Assembly: GCA_020054325.1 (NCBI GenBank)
Contig: JAGVLG010000043.1
Span: 1-40,766, forward strand
Reading direction: 5' to 3'
DNA length: 40,766 bases
From: Gammaproteobacteria bacterium
GTDB lineage: Bacteria; Pseudomonadota; Gammaproteobacteria; UBA6186; Azoamicaceae
Below are positions 17,705 through 27,574 of the stretch, one piece after another (the stretch's first letter is position 1; each line of letters opens with the position of its first letter). The notes beneath the pieces are model-generated. The model worked only from the letters and a program-made list of their open reading frames with translations. It was not told where the DNA came from and searched no databases. The position numbers were made by a program, and so were the translations under genes.

Positions 17705-18961
17705 CTACATATTGCTAATCAACGCATCGCCAAACTCAGAGGTAGACAACTCTTTGGCATCTGGCATCATGCGTGCAAAATCATATGTAACCTGTTTACT
17801 CGCAATTGTTTTTTGCATTCCCTTAATAATTAAATCAGCTGCTTGAATCCAGCCCATATGCCGCAACATCATTTCAGCGGATAAAATAATTGATCCAGGA
17901 TTAACTTTATTTTGCCCAGCATACTTTGGCGCAGTACCATGCGTAGCTTCGAATAATCCCACGGTATCATTAAGATTCGCACCTGGTGCAATTCCAATGC
18001 CACCTACTTGAGCTGCAAGAGCATCTGATAAGTAATCGCCATTTAAATTTAAGGTAGCAATTACCGAATAATCTTGCGGTCGCAATAAAATTTGTTGTAA
18101 AAATGCATCGGCAATTACATCATTAATTAAAATCTTTTTACCAGTTTTAGGATTTGTGAGTTGCATCCATGGGCCACCTTCAAATAACTCTGCGCCAAAT
18201 TTTTCTTGCGCTACTTTATAGCCCCATTCTTTAAAAGCACCTTCGGTAAACTTCATGATGTTACCTTTGTGTACTAAAGTCACTACTGGCAAATCTTGAT
18301 CAATTGCATACTCAATAGCTTTAGTTACTAAACGCGTCGTACCAGCTTTAGAAACCGGTTTAATACCGATACCACACATTTCTGGAAAACGGATCTTAGT
18401 AACTCCCATTTCATCTTGCAAAAATTTAATTAGTTTTTTAGCCTCAGGGCTATCTGCTGGCCATTCAATACCTGCGTAAATATCTTCAGAGTTTTCTCGG
18501 AAGATAACCATATTAGTTAATTCAGGATGAGTTACTGGACTTGGTGTTCCAACAAAATAACGGATCGGCCGCAAGCAAAGATATAAATCTAATTTTTGCC
18601 GCAAAGCAACATTGATAGATCGGATCCCACCACCAATCGGTGTTGTTAAGGGTCCTTTAATTGCAACTTTAAAGTCGTTAATAGCCTCAATAGTTTCGTC
18701 GGCCAACCAAATATCTGGACCATATACTTTGGTGCATTTTTCTCCATCGTAAATCTCAGTCCATTTAATTTGTTTAGTATTGTTGTACGCCTTTGCAACT
18801 GCTGCATTAACAACTTTGAGCATCACCGGTGTTATATCGACCCCAATACCATCGCCCACGATATATCCTACAATTGGATTATCCGGCACTACAAGATTTC
18901 CCTGTGCGTTGACTTGTATTTTCGCGCCGTCTGCCGGTATAGTTATTTTTTGGTATGCCAT
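17705..18961 (-). CDS. icd: NADP-dependent isocitrate dehydrogenase
   Basis: The TCA-cycle enzyme oxidises isocitrate to 2-oxoglutarate and CO2 with NADP. The 418-residue chain follows the E. coli form (416). Substrate loop [13 protein letters not shown] contains Ser115, equivalent to the Ser113 phosphorylated by AceK. '[17 protein letters not shown]' contains the Lys-Tyr pair of NADP-specific enzymes. I chose ATG 18961 because it begins at the family start MAYQKI and has AGGAGGG eight bases upstream; the longer frame to 19108 would run into the divergent slt gene. A TATAAT at 18988-18983 on the minus strand fits its promoter. Cytoplasmic. Confidence 0.97.
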   Translation of the reverse strand: MAYQKITIPADGAKIQVNAQGNLVVPDNPIVGYIVGDGIGVDITPVMLKVVNAAVAKAYNNTKQIKWTEIYDGEKCTKVYGPDIWLADETIEAINDFKVAIKGPLTTPIGGGIRSINVALRQKLDLYLCLRPIRYFVGTPSPVTHPELTNMVIFRENSEDIYAGIEWPADSPEAKKLIKFLQDEMGVTKIRFPEMCGIGIKPVSKAGTTRLVTKAIEYAIDQDLPVVTLVHKGNIMKFTEGAFKEWGYKVAQEKFGAELFEGGPWMQLTNPKTGKKILINDVIADAFLQQILLRPQDYSVIATLNLNGDYLSDALAAQVGGIGIAPGANLNDTVGLFEATHGTAPKYAGQNKVNPGSIILSAEMMLRHMGWIQAADLIIKGMQKTIASKQVTYDFARMMPDAKELSTSEFGDALISNM

Positions 18962-18982
18962 AAGCCCTCCTTTACTGGCACA

Positions 18983-18988
18983 ATTATA
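18983..18988 (-). promoter_or_regulatory. Candidate -10 box of icd
   Basis: On the minus strand TATAAT lies 22 bases before the icd start in the 51-bp divergent icd/slt gap, allowing a short leader that still includes the AGGAGGG ribosome site. The -35 region at 17 bp is poor. Confidence 0.4.
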
Positions 18989-19012
18989 ACACTTTAGCCT
19001 ATTCTTAACTAT

Positions 19013-20959
19013 ATGCGATATAAATGTATTTGGATTATAAAGTTGTTGACTCTGGCGTGCTGTTGTACACCAGTGCAAGCCTATGTCACTAAAGACTACG
19101 CCTCGCAACGTGCCTTATTCCAACAAGTTGAAGCGGATCTAAAAAAAGGTAAAATTTTAAGCTATCGTAATCACAAGCAAACATTAAGTAGCTATCCTTT
19201 ATTCCCGTACTTAAAGTATGAACTATATCGAAAGATGATTGATCAACTTAAACATGCCGAACTGAGTGCCTTTATAAAAAATTACCCAGATTCTCCATTA
19301 CCTAACAAATTGCGTAACGAATGGCTGCGCCACAAAGCAGCAAAAAAGATGTGGCAGGATTATTTATTAGCCTACGATCCGTACGCCAAAAACGATGTAG
19401 AAATGCAGTGTCATTACATAAACGCTAACTTAGACGCTGGCAAGAAAGAAAGTTTTGACCTAATCCCATCAATTTGGCTTACTAGTAAAACTTTACCAAA
19501 GTCCTGTGATCCAGTAATTAGCGCCTGGAAAGCTGCAGGATTACTAACTCGCAACTTGCTGTGGCAACGTATAAAACTCAGTTTAGAAGATAATAACCCG
19601 CAGCTAGCCAAGCATCTAGCTAAAGATCTGTCAGAAGCAGATCAAAAGATGGTGGAATTATGGATCCGCACTCATAATGATCCAAATCTAATTAAAAAAG
19701 CACATTACTACACTGCCAAACATTCGGCCATTAGCGAAATCATTATTCATGGCATGCGCAAAATAGCTAAAAATAATCCGCAACAAGGTGTAAAACTCTG
19801 GGAAGAATTACAACAGCGGCACACTTTTAATGAATACCATTGGGGTGTAGTGGTAAAAGAAATAGGTTTAGCACTTGCAAGAAAACTTGATCATCATTCG
19901 GAAAAATGGCTTAGCAATCTTCCTGAACGTTTACGCACAAAAGAAGTATCTGATGCTCGCCTAAAAGTTGCAGTACATCATAATGATTGGGATGCAATTT
20001 TAAATACATATGAGCAATTGCCAGAAGAAGAACTACGTTCAGATAAATGGCAATATTGGCAGGCTCGGGCAGTTGAAATGATTGGCGATCGCGATGCTAG
20101 CCAAGCAGCTCTTTCCAAATTAGCGCAAATGCGTAATTATTATGGCTTTTTAGCTAGCGCTAGAGTATTGCAACCATATGCGATGAACCACGAATCTAAT
20201 GAAATTGATCCAGAAGTTATGCAAAGCGTACAATCCAAACCAGCAGTTATACGAGCCTATGAATTAAAACAAATAGGCCGCATTCATACTGGTAAAACCG
20301 AATGGCTGAAGGCTCTAGAAGATTTAGACGAAAATCAACGTTTAGCTGCGGCACAATTAGCAGCAGATTGGAATGTGCCCAATTGGGCTATCGTAGCTTT
20401 AGCAAATGCTGTCAATAAAAATGATCTCGTACTTCGATTTCCAAAAACCTATTCAGAGCATATTCATCGCGAAGCTGCCCGCAATCGTTTGGATCCCGCC
20501 TTAGTGTTTGCAATTACGCGACAAGAAAGTGCCTTCATTCCAACAGCACGCTCGCCAGTTGGTGCCATGGGGTTAATGCAAATTATGCCTGCAACAGGAA
20601 AGATGTTGGCGCGACTTAACAAAGAAACGCTGCATAACCCCCAAGAATTATTAAAACCCGATAAAAATATACGGCTTGGCAGTAAATACATCCGTATGAT
20701 GCTAGATACTTACCAGCAAAATGCCGCTCTAGCTGCAGCATCATACAACGCAGGGCCACATCGGGTGGCGCGCTGGTTACCAGATTATGATATGCCAGCT
20801 GATAGCTGGATCGAAACTATCCCGTTTCGTGAAACCCGAGAATATGTGCAAAATGTTATGACTTATGCAGTAATTTATAAAAAACTTCTAGGTAATACCC
20901 CGCGACTTAACAACTATATGCCTATTATTAACGGCAATAAACGTGTAACTAAAAAATAG
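19013..20959 (+). CDS. slt: Soluble lytic murein transglycosylase (Slt70-like)
   Basis: The enzyme cleaves the MurNAc-GlcNAc bond of peptidoglycan to give 1,6-anhydro products in the periplasm. A signal peptide (hydrophobic stretch ending ...TPVQA, about residue 23) is followed by a large superhelical alpha domain (about 25-470) typical of Slt70. The C-terminal SLT catalytic domain has catalytic Glu505 in 'RQESAF', then [13 protein letters not shown] and '[12 protein letters not shown]'. The 648 residues fit the family (about 645 in E. coli). The gene starts 51 bp from icd in the opposite direction, and the pseudo-receiver gene follows 9 bp after its stop, so these two are probably cotranscribed. 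Confidence 0.95.
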   Translation: MRYKCIWIIKLLTLACCCTPVQAYVTKDYASQRALFQQVEADLKKGKILSYRNHKQTLSSYPLFPYLKYELYRKMIDQLKHAELSAFIKNYPDSPLPNKLRNEWLRHKAAKKMWQDYLLAYDPYAKNDVEMQCHYINANLDAGKKESFDLIPSIWLTSKTLPKSCDPVISAWKAAGLLTRNLLWQRIKLSLEDNNPQLAKHLAKDLSEADQKMVELWIRTHNDPNLIKKAHYYTAKHSAISEIIIHGMRKIAKNNPQQGVKLWEELQQRHTFNEYHWGVVVKEIGLALARKLDHHSEKWLSNLPERLRTKEVSDARLKVAVHHNDWDAILNTYEQLPEEELRSDKWQYWQARAVEMIGDRDASQAALSKLAQMRNYYGFLASARVLQPYAMNHESNEIDPEVMQSVQSKPAVIRAYELKQIGRIHTGKTEWLKALEDLDENQRLAAAQLAADWNVPNWAIVALANAVNKNDLVLRFPKTYSEHIHREAARNRLDPALVFAITRQESAFIPTARSPVGAMGLMQIMPATGKMLARLNKETLHNPQELLKPDKNIRLGSKYIRMMLDTYQQNAALAAASYNAGPHRVARWLPDYDMPADSWIETIPFRETREYVQNVMTYAVIYKKLLGNTPRLNNYMPIINGNKRVTKK

Positions 20960-20968
20960 AGACAAAAT

Positions 20969-21871
20969 ATGAATAATAGCGACCGGCATAAACTATTAGT
21001 TGTTGACGAGAATCCAGCGGCAATAAATGCCTTACAAAAGTTTTTAGATGTTAACAGATATGAACTTGTTACAACTCACGATGGCGAAGAAGGCTTTCGC
21101 TTACTGATGAAGGATCCGCATAGTTTTCATGCGGTAATTCTTGGTAAAAGTATTCAAAATATCACCAGTATAAAATTATTGCACCGTATAAATTCAAGTA
21201 GCAATATTAAAGTTATTCCAGTAATAATGGAAGCAGATGCCGACTCAGTTGAAGAAATGCAAACCTGCATCCGTGCCGGAGCGCGCTATTATATACCACT
21301 ACCAATCGAAGGTAAAATTTTACCACAGGTAATTGCTGCTGCCATGCGCGATCAATTACGTTATAGCAATGCGCAAAAGAAAGTTGAAGAAACCAAAGCA
21401 ATTGGTGAACCTATATTACGTGCAGAATTCAGCATCAGAACCTTAGAAGAGGCTCAAACAGTTGGTAATGTAATTGCTGCAGAGTGCCCAAATCCACGTT
21501 TAGCAGTAGTAGGTATTACTGAAATGCTAATCAATGCTATTGAACACGGCAACCTGAATATAAGTTACCATGAAAAAACTAAATTGCAGCAATCAGAAAC
21601 CTGGTTACAAGAAATAGCTCGACGCTTAACATTGCCAGAATATAAAGAACGTCGAGTTGCAGTGAAGTTTGAAAAAGTTGCTAGCCATATTAACATACGC
21701 ATTACTGATCAAGGCAACGGCTTTAATTGGCGCGATTTTCAAAATTTAGATAATAAGCGTGTTTTTGATAATCATGGTCGCGGTATAATAATGGCACGTA
21801 GTCTGGCTTTCGAAAGCATGATATATCACGGCAACGGTAATGACGTAGAATGCATTATTCCTATTGCATAG
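20969..21871 (+). CDS. Degenerate receiver domain fused to an HATPase_c (RsbW-like) domain
   Basis: Residues 8-125 have the receiver fold pattern (LLVVDEN at 9-15; 'AGARYYIPLPIEGK' at the end). The phospho-acceptor position holds Gly59 ('HAVILGKS'), and the conserved Thr/Ser and Lys positions appear to be Ala and Leu ('IMEADA', 'YIPLPI'), so normal phosphorylation is unlikely. Residues 150-300 form a GHKL ATPase domain of the anti-sigma-kinase type: N-box with Glu185 and Asn189 ('EMLINAIEHG'), DQGNGF with Asp247, and 'NHGRGIIMAR'. These ATP-binding motifs look intact. A partner-switching or regulatory kinase role is inference. The gene follows slt by 9 bp, and its end overlaps the GDH gene on the other strand by 11 bp. 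Confidence 0.75.
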   Translation: MNNSDRHKLLVVDENPAAINALQKFLDVNRYELVTTHDGEEGFRLLMKDPHSFHAVILGKSIQNITSIKLLHRINSSSNIKVIPVIMEADADSVEEMQTCIRAGARYYIPLPIEGKILPQVIAAAMRDQLRYSNAQKKVEETKAIGEPILRAEFSIRTLEEAQTVGNVIAAECPNPRLAVVGITEMLINAIEHGNLNISYHEKTKLQQSETWLQEIARRLTLPEYKERRVAVKFEKVASHINIRITDQGNGFNWRDFQNLDNKRVFDNHGRGIIMARSLAFESMIYHGNGNDVECIIPIA

Positions 21872-24800
21872 CTTGCGCCATATCTAATAATTCACGCAAT
21901 GCAATGGCAAACATGGTGAAATCGGTATTAGAACTCTTTAATTCGTTGATAAAAAACTCCCAGCGATTCATGAAGTTTTGACGTTCCTTAAACCATTTAT
22001 CAGTATATGCAACTAGATCTTTAGTACCATTGGCAGTTCGTAAAATTAATAGTGATAAATTACGTTGTTGTTTATCAACATCATCACGAAAACCTGCCCG
22101 AGCTAAAGCTTCCCAATTATTGTTTACTGGTTGTTTGCTGATCATCTCGCCAAACCAGCCTAATTTTAAAATGTTACCTAATTCAAAATACACCTGAGCC
22201 ATGTCTAAAACTGGCGAGTTATTTTCAAGAGCCGCTTCAACAATATCAAGTGCAGCAAACATTGCGCTAAATTTAGAACATGACTTAGCCAATGGATCAG
22301 GCACCCCTACCTTGTTTAGGGCGCTATGTACCTCTTTTAGTTTTTCTAAGCGAGAATCTTTAAGGAAATTCTCCAAATTATTCTGTAGCTCAAGAACTTT
22401 AGGTTTAAATAAAGTTATAATCTTAGCAATATCAAGCTCGCCATGCCGGTTACATAAAAACCAGCGCGTTGCGCGACGTATTAAGCGATTTAAGTCTTGC
22501 AGCATAGTAATTTGCACCGTATTCGGTACTTTTACGCCTAGTTCACGAATTTGATTGCGCATATTAGCAGCATCAAATGTCTCGCGGGCGATTAAATATG
22601 CTCGTGCAATATCTGGGCTATTAGCGCCACTTTCTTCAGCAAGACGTTGAATGAAATTAATACCCATTTCATCTACAATGGTGTTACTAATTTGCGTAGC
22701 AATTATATTTCTTTTTAAACGATGTTTTTGCATAAATGTACTATATTTTTGATCTTGTAATGCTTTAGGGAAATAATTTATTAAGAATGCTGTGACATGA
22801 TTATCATCAGGAACAGTAGAGTTCAACAACTCGCGTTTTAATTGAATTTTAGTATATGCCATTAATACTGCAATTTCTGGCCGTGTAAATCCTAATTCCG
22901 CCGAAATGCGCGCGGCCAGTTCCTTTTCACCTGGCAAATATTCAACCTCTGGATCTAAACCAGCAGTACGTTGTAAATCTTGTTGAAGACGGTAATGCAT
23001 TTTAATATTAGCTGCTGCTTGGTATTCAGCTAGGCTTAGGGCTTCATTCTGTTTACGATTATTAGCTAATACTAATCCTGCCACCTCGTTGGTCATATTA
23101 ACTAGTAATTCATTGCGTTGTTTTTCAGTCATATCATCACTTGCTACAACTTCATTTAATAAAACTTTAATATTTACTTCATTGTCTGAGCAATTTACGC
23201 CACCTGAATTGTCTATTGCATCGGTATTAATTAAACCTCCATTTTTTGCATATTCAATCCGACCTAATTGTGTAAAGCCTAAATTCCCGCCTTCACATAC
23301 AACCCGACAACGTAACTGATTACCATTGATGCGTATAGCATCATTCGCTCGATCACCTACATCAACATTACGCTGGTACTCCGCTTTAACAAACGTACCA
23401 ATACCACCATTAAAGAATAAATCTACAGGCATCATTAGTATTGCACGAATTAACTCATTGGGTAACATTGATTCAGCTTTAGTATCTAATACCTGTTGCA
23501 TCTGTGGTGATAACATTATTTTTTTAGCAGCACGGTCAAATACACCGCCACCAGTTGAAATAAGCTTCGGATCATAATCACTCCATGATGAGCCAGGCAA
23601 GTTAAACAAACGACGTCGTTCAGCATAACTTAAGGCTGGATCTGGATTCGGATCAAAAAAGATATGTACATGGTTAAACGCAGCAATTAATTTAATTTTG
23701 TCTGATAATAGCATCCCGTTACCAAATACATCTCCTGCCATATCTCCTACACCAAATACTGTAATGCTCTGCTTTTGCACATCAATATTAAATTTTTGAA
23801 AATGCATTTTGACCGATTCCCAGGCGCCACGTGCTGTGATCCCCATCTTTTTATGATCATAACCAGCACTACCACCAGAAGCGAAGGCATCGTTTAACCA
23901 AAAGTTATATTCTTTAGCAATTGCATTAGCAAGATCGGAAAAAGTTGCAGTACCTTTATCTGCTGCAACTACTAAATATGGATCATCTTGATCCCAGCAT
24001 ATTGTATCCTTTGGCTTTACTACACCGTTGTCTTTATAGTTATCAGTTACATCTAACAAGCCGCGGATAAAAATTTGATAACAATTTACTATTTCAGAAT
24101 TACGCGTAGCTTTATCAGGTAGAGTTTGCAAATCTTTTTTAACTATGAAGCCACCCTTGGCACCTAATGGTACAATGACAGCATTTTTTACTTGCTGGGT
24201 TTTCATTAAACCTAGTACTTCGGTGCGAAAATCTTCATGGCGATCTGACAAACGTATACCACCGCGTGCAATTTTATCAGCTCGCAGATGGATCCCCTCA
24301 ACCCGCGGTGAATATACAAATATTTCACACATTGGTTTTGGCAAAGGCAAATCTGGAACTTTGGTACTGTCAAATTTATATGAACATGATCCTTTATATT
24401 TACCATGCAAATCATATTGGAAATAATTCGTGCGTACCATAGCATGCATAGTTCCCAAGAAGCTACGAATAATTCGATCTTCATTTAAACTCGCAACATC
24501 TTCGAGCTTTGCTTCAATATCTTTTTTAATTGTCAGTAATTTTGCATTCGGATCTGGGGGGCGTTTATTTGGATCAAACTTAGTATAAAAATAGTTTATC
24601 AATGCTCGTGTTATCGCTATATTATTGTATAATGCATCTTCTACTGTACTTTGACTAAACATCAAGCCAATTTGCCATAGATAACGATAAATTGCTCTTA
24701 ATATTGAAACATCTCGCCAATTCAAATTAGCTGCCAACACCAAGCTATTAAAACTATCGTTTTCCGCATTACCATGCCATATTGCTGCAAAGGCTTCTTC

Positions 24801-26732
24801 AAACACACCTTGAATCTCTTCAGTAACTAGCTTTTTACCATTGGGAGTTATCATTCGGTAATCATTGATCCAAATACTTGTCTTATCCGCCAATTTAATT
24901 TCATGGGGTTGCTCACTAATAATCTTTAATCCCATACGTTCTAAAATCGGCACGATATCTGATAATGGTATAGCTTTGTTTTTACGAAATAACTTGAATC
25001 TAAAGCTATCTTCTGGATCTTCTGCTGGACGGTAAATACCCATTTCTAAATGATTGTCGTCATATTTATTCATATTCTCAATATGCTCAATATCAATGAC
25101 GGCATTACGCGCCGAAAATGCTTCACTGTAACTCAATGGAAATGCATTAAAATATTTTTTTAATAATTCATTGGTTTTTTCTTCACCCCAATGCTCTAAT
25201 AATGCAACCTTGAGTTCGTCGGTCCAGCTACGCGCCGCTTCAATTAGTCGCTGCTCTATATCATTTTGATCAAATGCAATTTTTTCTAATGGATTCACAC
25301 GTATTATAAAATGCACCCGAGCCAATACCGATTCAGAAAATTTACTTTCAAATGTAACCGACTCTCCATTTAATTGTTCCATTAAAATATTTTGCATTTG
25401 CATACGTAAATGCGAGCTAAAGATTTCACGCGGTAGAAATACTAAGCATGAGAAATATCTGCCAAAGATATCGCGACGCATAAATAGGCGCAGCTTTTGT
25501 CGCTCTTGCATATGTAAGATACCAAGAGCAAAGTCGAAGATCTCATTATCGCGTGCCAGGAATAGCTCATCACGCGGCAAAGTTGCAATGATATGTGATA
25601 AAGCCTTACCATCATGACTAGCCTTAGGGAATTTTGTCATAGCAAATACATGATCAATCTTCTTACGCACGAATGGTATTTCTTCAGGCGATTCATGATA
25701 CACAACTGAGGTATATAATCCAATAAAACGTAATACCTTTTGTAACTTATGATTTTTGTCAAACAACTTAATTGTCACAAAATCAGTATAAGCAGAACGA
25801 TGCACAGTGGAAATTGTGTCAGTTTTTCCTAACAATAATATTTCATCGTTTAAGTACATATCGCGCGCATCTGGATACATATTAGCAAGATCTCGCGTCA
25901 AATTTGTATTATTGGTTTGCGTCAACACCCCCAAACCACTATCTATTACGTACTGTAATAAACCAGGCCCCTTACCGCCAGCCACAAAATCGTATTCAGC
26001 ATAACCAATAAATGTAAAATGATCTGCTGTTAACCAACGCAAAAATGATATTACTTCATTTAATAACGCATCGTTTTTTTCATTGCTTTGCTTTTCTAAA
26101 TATTGCTGTGTACTTTTTACCTTTTGCAGCATCTTTGTCCAATCGCGCACCATCAAATCAACATCAATTAAGACATTCTTAAGCACATTTATGATTTTTT
26201 CTATAGCTTGCGCATCTGTTTGTCTATCAATTTCAATATAAATCGGAGCTTCAATGAAAACATTTGTTGCTGTATTTTTATTTTTTGCATCGTCAATTGG
26301 CAATACACTTTGAATAATACCGCTCGCATCTCGCATGAAGCGAATACCCTCGGCATGAATGATTAAATGAATATCAATATCAAGCTTGTGTAATGCCAAG
26401 CGTAAAGAATCTAACAAAAATGGCTTATTTTCATGAATTACTTCAATAATTGTATGCGTCGATTGCCAACCATTTTGCTCAATTTGCGGGTTATATACCC
26501 GAACTTTAGATTCCCCTGGTTTACGTTGATACAGAAAATGCCAAATTGATAACAAAGCGCCATATAGATCTATGACGCTTTTATTGCGAAGATCGTATGA
26601 TGCTACGCCAAGATAAAATTGATCTAGGAATGCTTTTACAAGACCGGCTTCAGGTAAGTTAATCTTTTGATCGATCATCTTATCGATCTTTTGTATTAAC
26701 TCTAAACGATTTTCTTCTAAATTTAAGCTCAT
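21861..26732 (-). CDS. gdhB: NAD-specific glutamate dehydrogenase, 180-kDa class
   Basis: The enzyme deaminates glutamate to 2-oxoglutarate with NAD. At 1623 residues it matches the large L-GDH class of Pseudomonas and Streptomyces (about 1620-1650). The N-terminal half carries ACT-like regulatory segments. The catalytic domain contains 'GGIRLSDRHEDFRTEVLGLM', 'PLGAKGGFIVKK' near residue 855 with the substrate-binding Lys, and the NAD-binding GDMAGDVFGNG near residue 995. I chose ATG 26732 (MSLNLEENR) with GAGG upstream; an in-frame TTG at 26753 is less likely. Large GDHs are catabolic and usually allosterically controlled. The gene diverges from the M48-like lipoprotein across 112 bp. Confidence 0.96.
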   Translation of the reverse strand: MSLNLEENRLELIQKIDKMIDQKINLPEAGLVKAFLDQFYLGVASYDLRNKSVIDLYGALLSIWHFLYQRKPGESKVRVYNPQIEQNGWQSTHTIIEVIHENKPFLLDSLRLALHKLDIDIHLIIHAEGIRFMRDASGIIQSVLPIDDAKNKNTATNVFIEAPIYIEIDRQTDAQAIEKIINVLKNVLIDVDLMVRDWTKMLQKVKSTQQYLEKQSNEKNDALLNEVISFLRWLTADHFTFIGYAEYDFVAGGKGPGLLQYVIDSGLGVLTQTNNTNLTRDLANMYPDARDMYLNDEILLLGKTDTISTVHRSAYTDFVTIKLFDKNHKLQKVLRFIGLYTSVVYHESPEEIPFVRKKIDHVFAMTKFPKASHDGKALSHIIATLPRDELFLARDNEIFDFALGILHMQERQKLRLFMRRDIFGRYFSCLVFLPREIFSSHLRMQMQNILMEQLNGESVTFESKFSESVLARVHFIIRVNPLEKIAFDQNDIEQRLIEAARSWTDELKVALLEHWGEEKTNELLKKYFNAFPLSYSEAFSARNAVIDIEHIENMNKYDDNHLEMGIYRPAEDPEDSFRFKLFRKNKAIPLSDIVPILERMGLKIISEQPHEIKLADKTSIWINDYRMITPNGKKLVTEEIQGVFEEAFAAIWHGNAENDSFNSLVLAANLNWRDVSILRAIYRYLWQIGLMFSQSTVEDALYNNIAITRALINYFYTKFDPNKRPPDPNAKLLTIKKDIEAKLEDVASLNEDRIIRSFLGTMHAMVRTNYFQYDLHGKYKGSCSYKFDSTKVPDLPLPKPMCEIFVYSPRVEGIHLRADKIARGGIRLSDRHEDFRTEVLGLMKTQQVKNAVIVPLGAKGGFIVKKDLQTLPDKATRNSEIVNCYQIFIRGLLDVTDNYKDNGVVKPKDTICWDQDDPYLVVAADKGTATFSDLANAIAKEYNFWLNDAFASGGSAGYDHKKMGITARGAWESVKMHFQKFNIDVQKQSITVFGVGDMAGDVFGNGMLLSDKIKLIAAFNHVHIFFDPNPDPALSYAERRRLFNLPGSSWSDYDPKLISTGGGVFDRAAKKIMLSPQMQQVLDTKAESMLPNELIRAILMMPVDLFFNGGIGTFVKAEYQRNVDVGDRANDAIRINGNQLRCRVVCEGGNLGFTQLGRIEYAKNGGLINTDAIDNSGGVNCSDNEVNIKVLLNEVVASDDMTEKQRNELLVNMTNEVAGLVLANNRKQNEALSLAEYQAAANIKMHYRLQQDLQRTAGLDPEVEYLPGEKELAARISAELGFTRPEIAVLMAYTKIQLKRELLNSTVPDDNHVTAFLINYFPKALQDQKYSTFMQKHRLKRNIIATQISNTIVDEMGINFIQRLAEESGANSPDIARAYLIARETFDAANMRNQIRELGVKVPNTVQITMLQDLNRLIRRATRWFLCNRHGELDIAKIITLFKPKVLELQNNLENFLKDSRLEKLKEVHSALNKVGVPDPLAKSCSKFSAMFAALDIVEAALENNSPVLDMAQVYFELGNILKLGWFGEMISKQPVNNNWEALARAGFRDDVDKQQRNLSLLILRTANGTKDLVAYTDKWFKERQNFMNRWEFFINELKSSNTDFTMFAIALRELLDMAQAMQ

Positions 26733-26798
26733 GTAGTACCTCGAACGCAACAAATTATGCCGGTGCTAGGTCAGTTTTTAAATATTATATATATAAAG

Positions 26799-26804
26799 TA
26801 TAAT
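26799..26804 (+). promoter_or_regulatory. -10 box of the M48-like lipoprotein gene
   Basis: TATAAT lies 40 bases before ATG 26845 in the GDH/lipoprotein gap, allowing a leader of about 33 bases that includes the AGGAG ribosome site. The opposite strand has another TATAAT (26789-26784) that could serve the GDH gene. Neither has a strong -35 box. Confidence 0.4.
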
Positions 26805-26844
26805 TAATTATTACACTCTTTCCTAATTAGGCACAGGAGCACAC

Positions 26845-27468
26845 ATGATTAAGCTAATTAAAATTATATCATTAACCATGTTGGCATGCGCGCTTTTCGG
26901 GTGTGGTGCGCCATCAGCCCCGACACAACACAATCGTGGCTTAGATATAGATCAAAGCGGCCGCACTAATGCTAATTTAGTTAAAAAGCATGTGTCATAC
27001 AGCAGTAAAATTGACGAATATGTAAACAGAATTGCAAAACGTATCGTCGTGGTTAGTGATCAACCTGACAGCAATTACGTGTTCAAAGTTGTCGTAAGCC
27101 CAACCGCAGGAATCACTTATGACCCAGAAACAAATAGTATTTTAGTAAGCAGTGCCTTATTAGCGCAGTTACGTGATGAAGCACAGCTCGCCGCGGTTTT
27201 GAGTCTGACTATTGCAAAATATTCGCAACAAAGCGACCCAGATCGTAATACGCTCAATAATTTATACCAGGCTGGGTATGATCCTAAGGCTCTAGTTGAA
27301 TTGCAGGAGCAATATGTTATTAGCGAGGGCACACAATATCCATGGTTTGGTACGATGTATACCTATCCATTAAGTCCCAACATTGTGCGTAATAATCAAG
27401 CAGTAGTTAATACTCTACCGAGTGGCTTGTTACGCGGTGATGAAGCATATCGCAAAGCAATTTCTTAG
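26845..27468 (+). CDS. Lipoprotein resembling a zinc-site-less M48 metallopeptidase
   Basis: A lipoprotein signal ends ALFGC (Cys20). The rest follows the M48 (LoiP/BepA-like) pattern: 'IDEYVNRIAKRIVVVSD' near 56-72, a TAGITYDPETNSILVSSALL strand near 88-105, and 'RDEAQLAAVL' at 110-119. The HExxH zinc helix expected next is here 'SLTIAK': His to Leu121, Glu to Thr122 and second His to Lys125. The segment that normally separates this helix from the third ligand is largely missing, and 'DPDRNTLNNLYQAGYDP' (131-147) stands in for the EADRLG...AGYDP element. It should be a membrane-anchored periplasmic protein without peptidase activity. AGGAG precedes ATG 26845. The tandem autotransporter genes begin 106 bp downstream on the same strand. 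Confidence 0.7.
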   Translation: MIKLIKIISLTMLACALFGCGAPSAPTQHNRGLDIDQSGRTNANLVKKHVSYSSKIDEYVNRIAKRIVVVSDQPDSNYVFKVVVSPTAGITYDPETNSILVSSALLAQLRDEAQLAAVLSLTIAKYSQQSDPDRNTLNNLYQAGYDPKALVELQEQYVISEGTQYPWFGTMYTYPLSPNIVRNNQAVVNTLPSGLLRGDEAYRKAIS

Positions 27469-27574
27469 AAATCAGTTGTTCACCTTGATTGCCAGATCAC
27501 AAAAGTCAGTCAATACTTTAAGTGTTGTTTAAATTGCAATTTTTCAATACTTGGTGGATAGTTAGGCTTATTAC

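Noticed and set aside
18962-19108. N-terminal extension of icd to 19108
   Set aside because: It would overlap the divergent slt gene; the family start and an AGGAGGG site are at 18961.
27510-27570. Repeated CAATACTT words before the first tandem autotransporter as an operator or terminator
   Set aside because: Only 8-base AT-rich words with imperfect pairing; no more than expected by chance.
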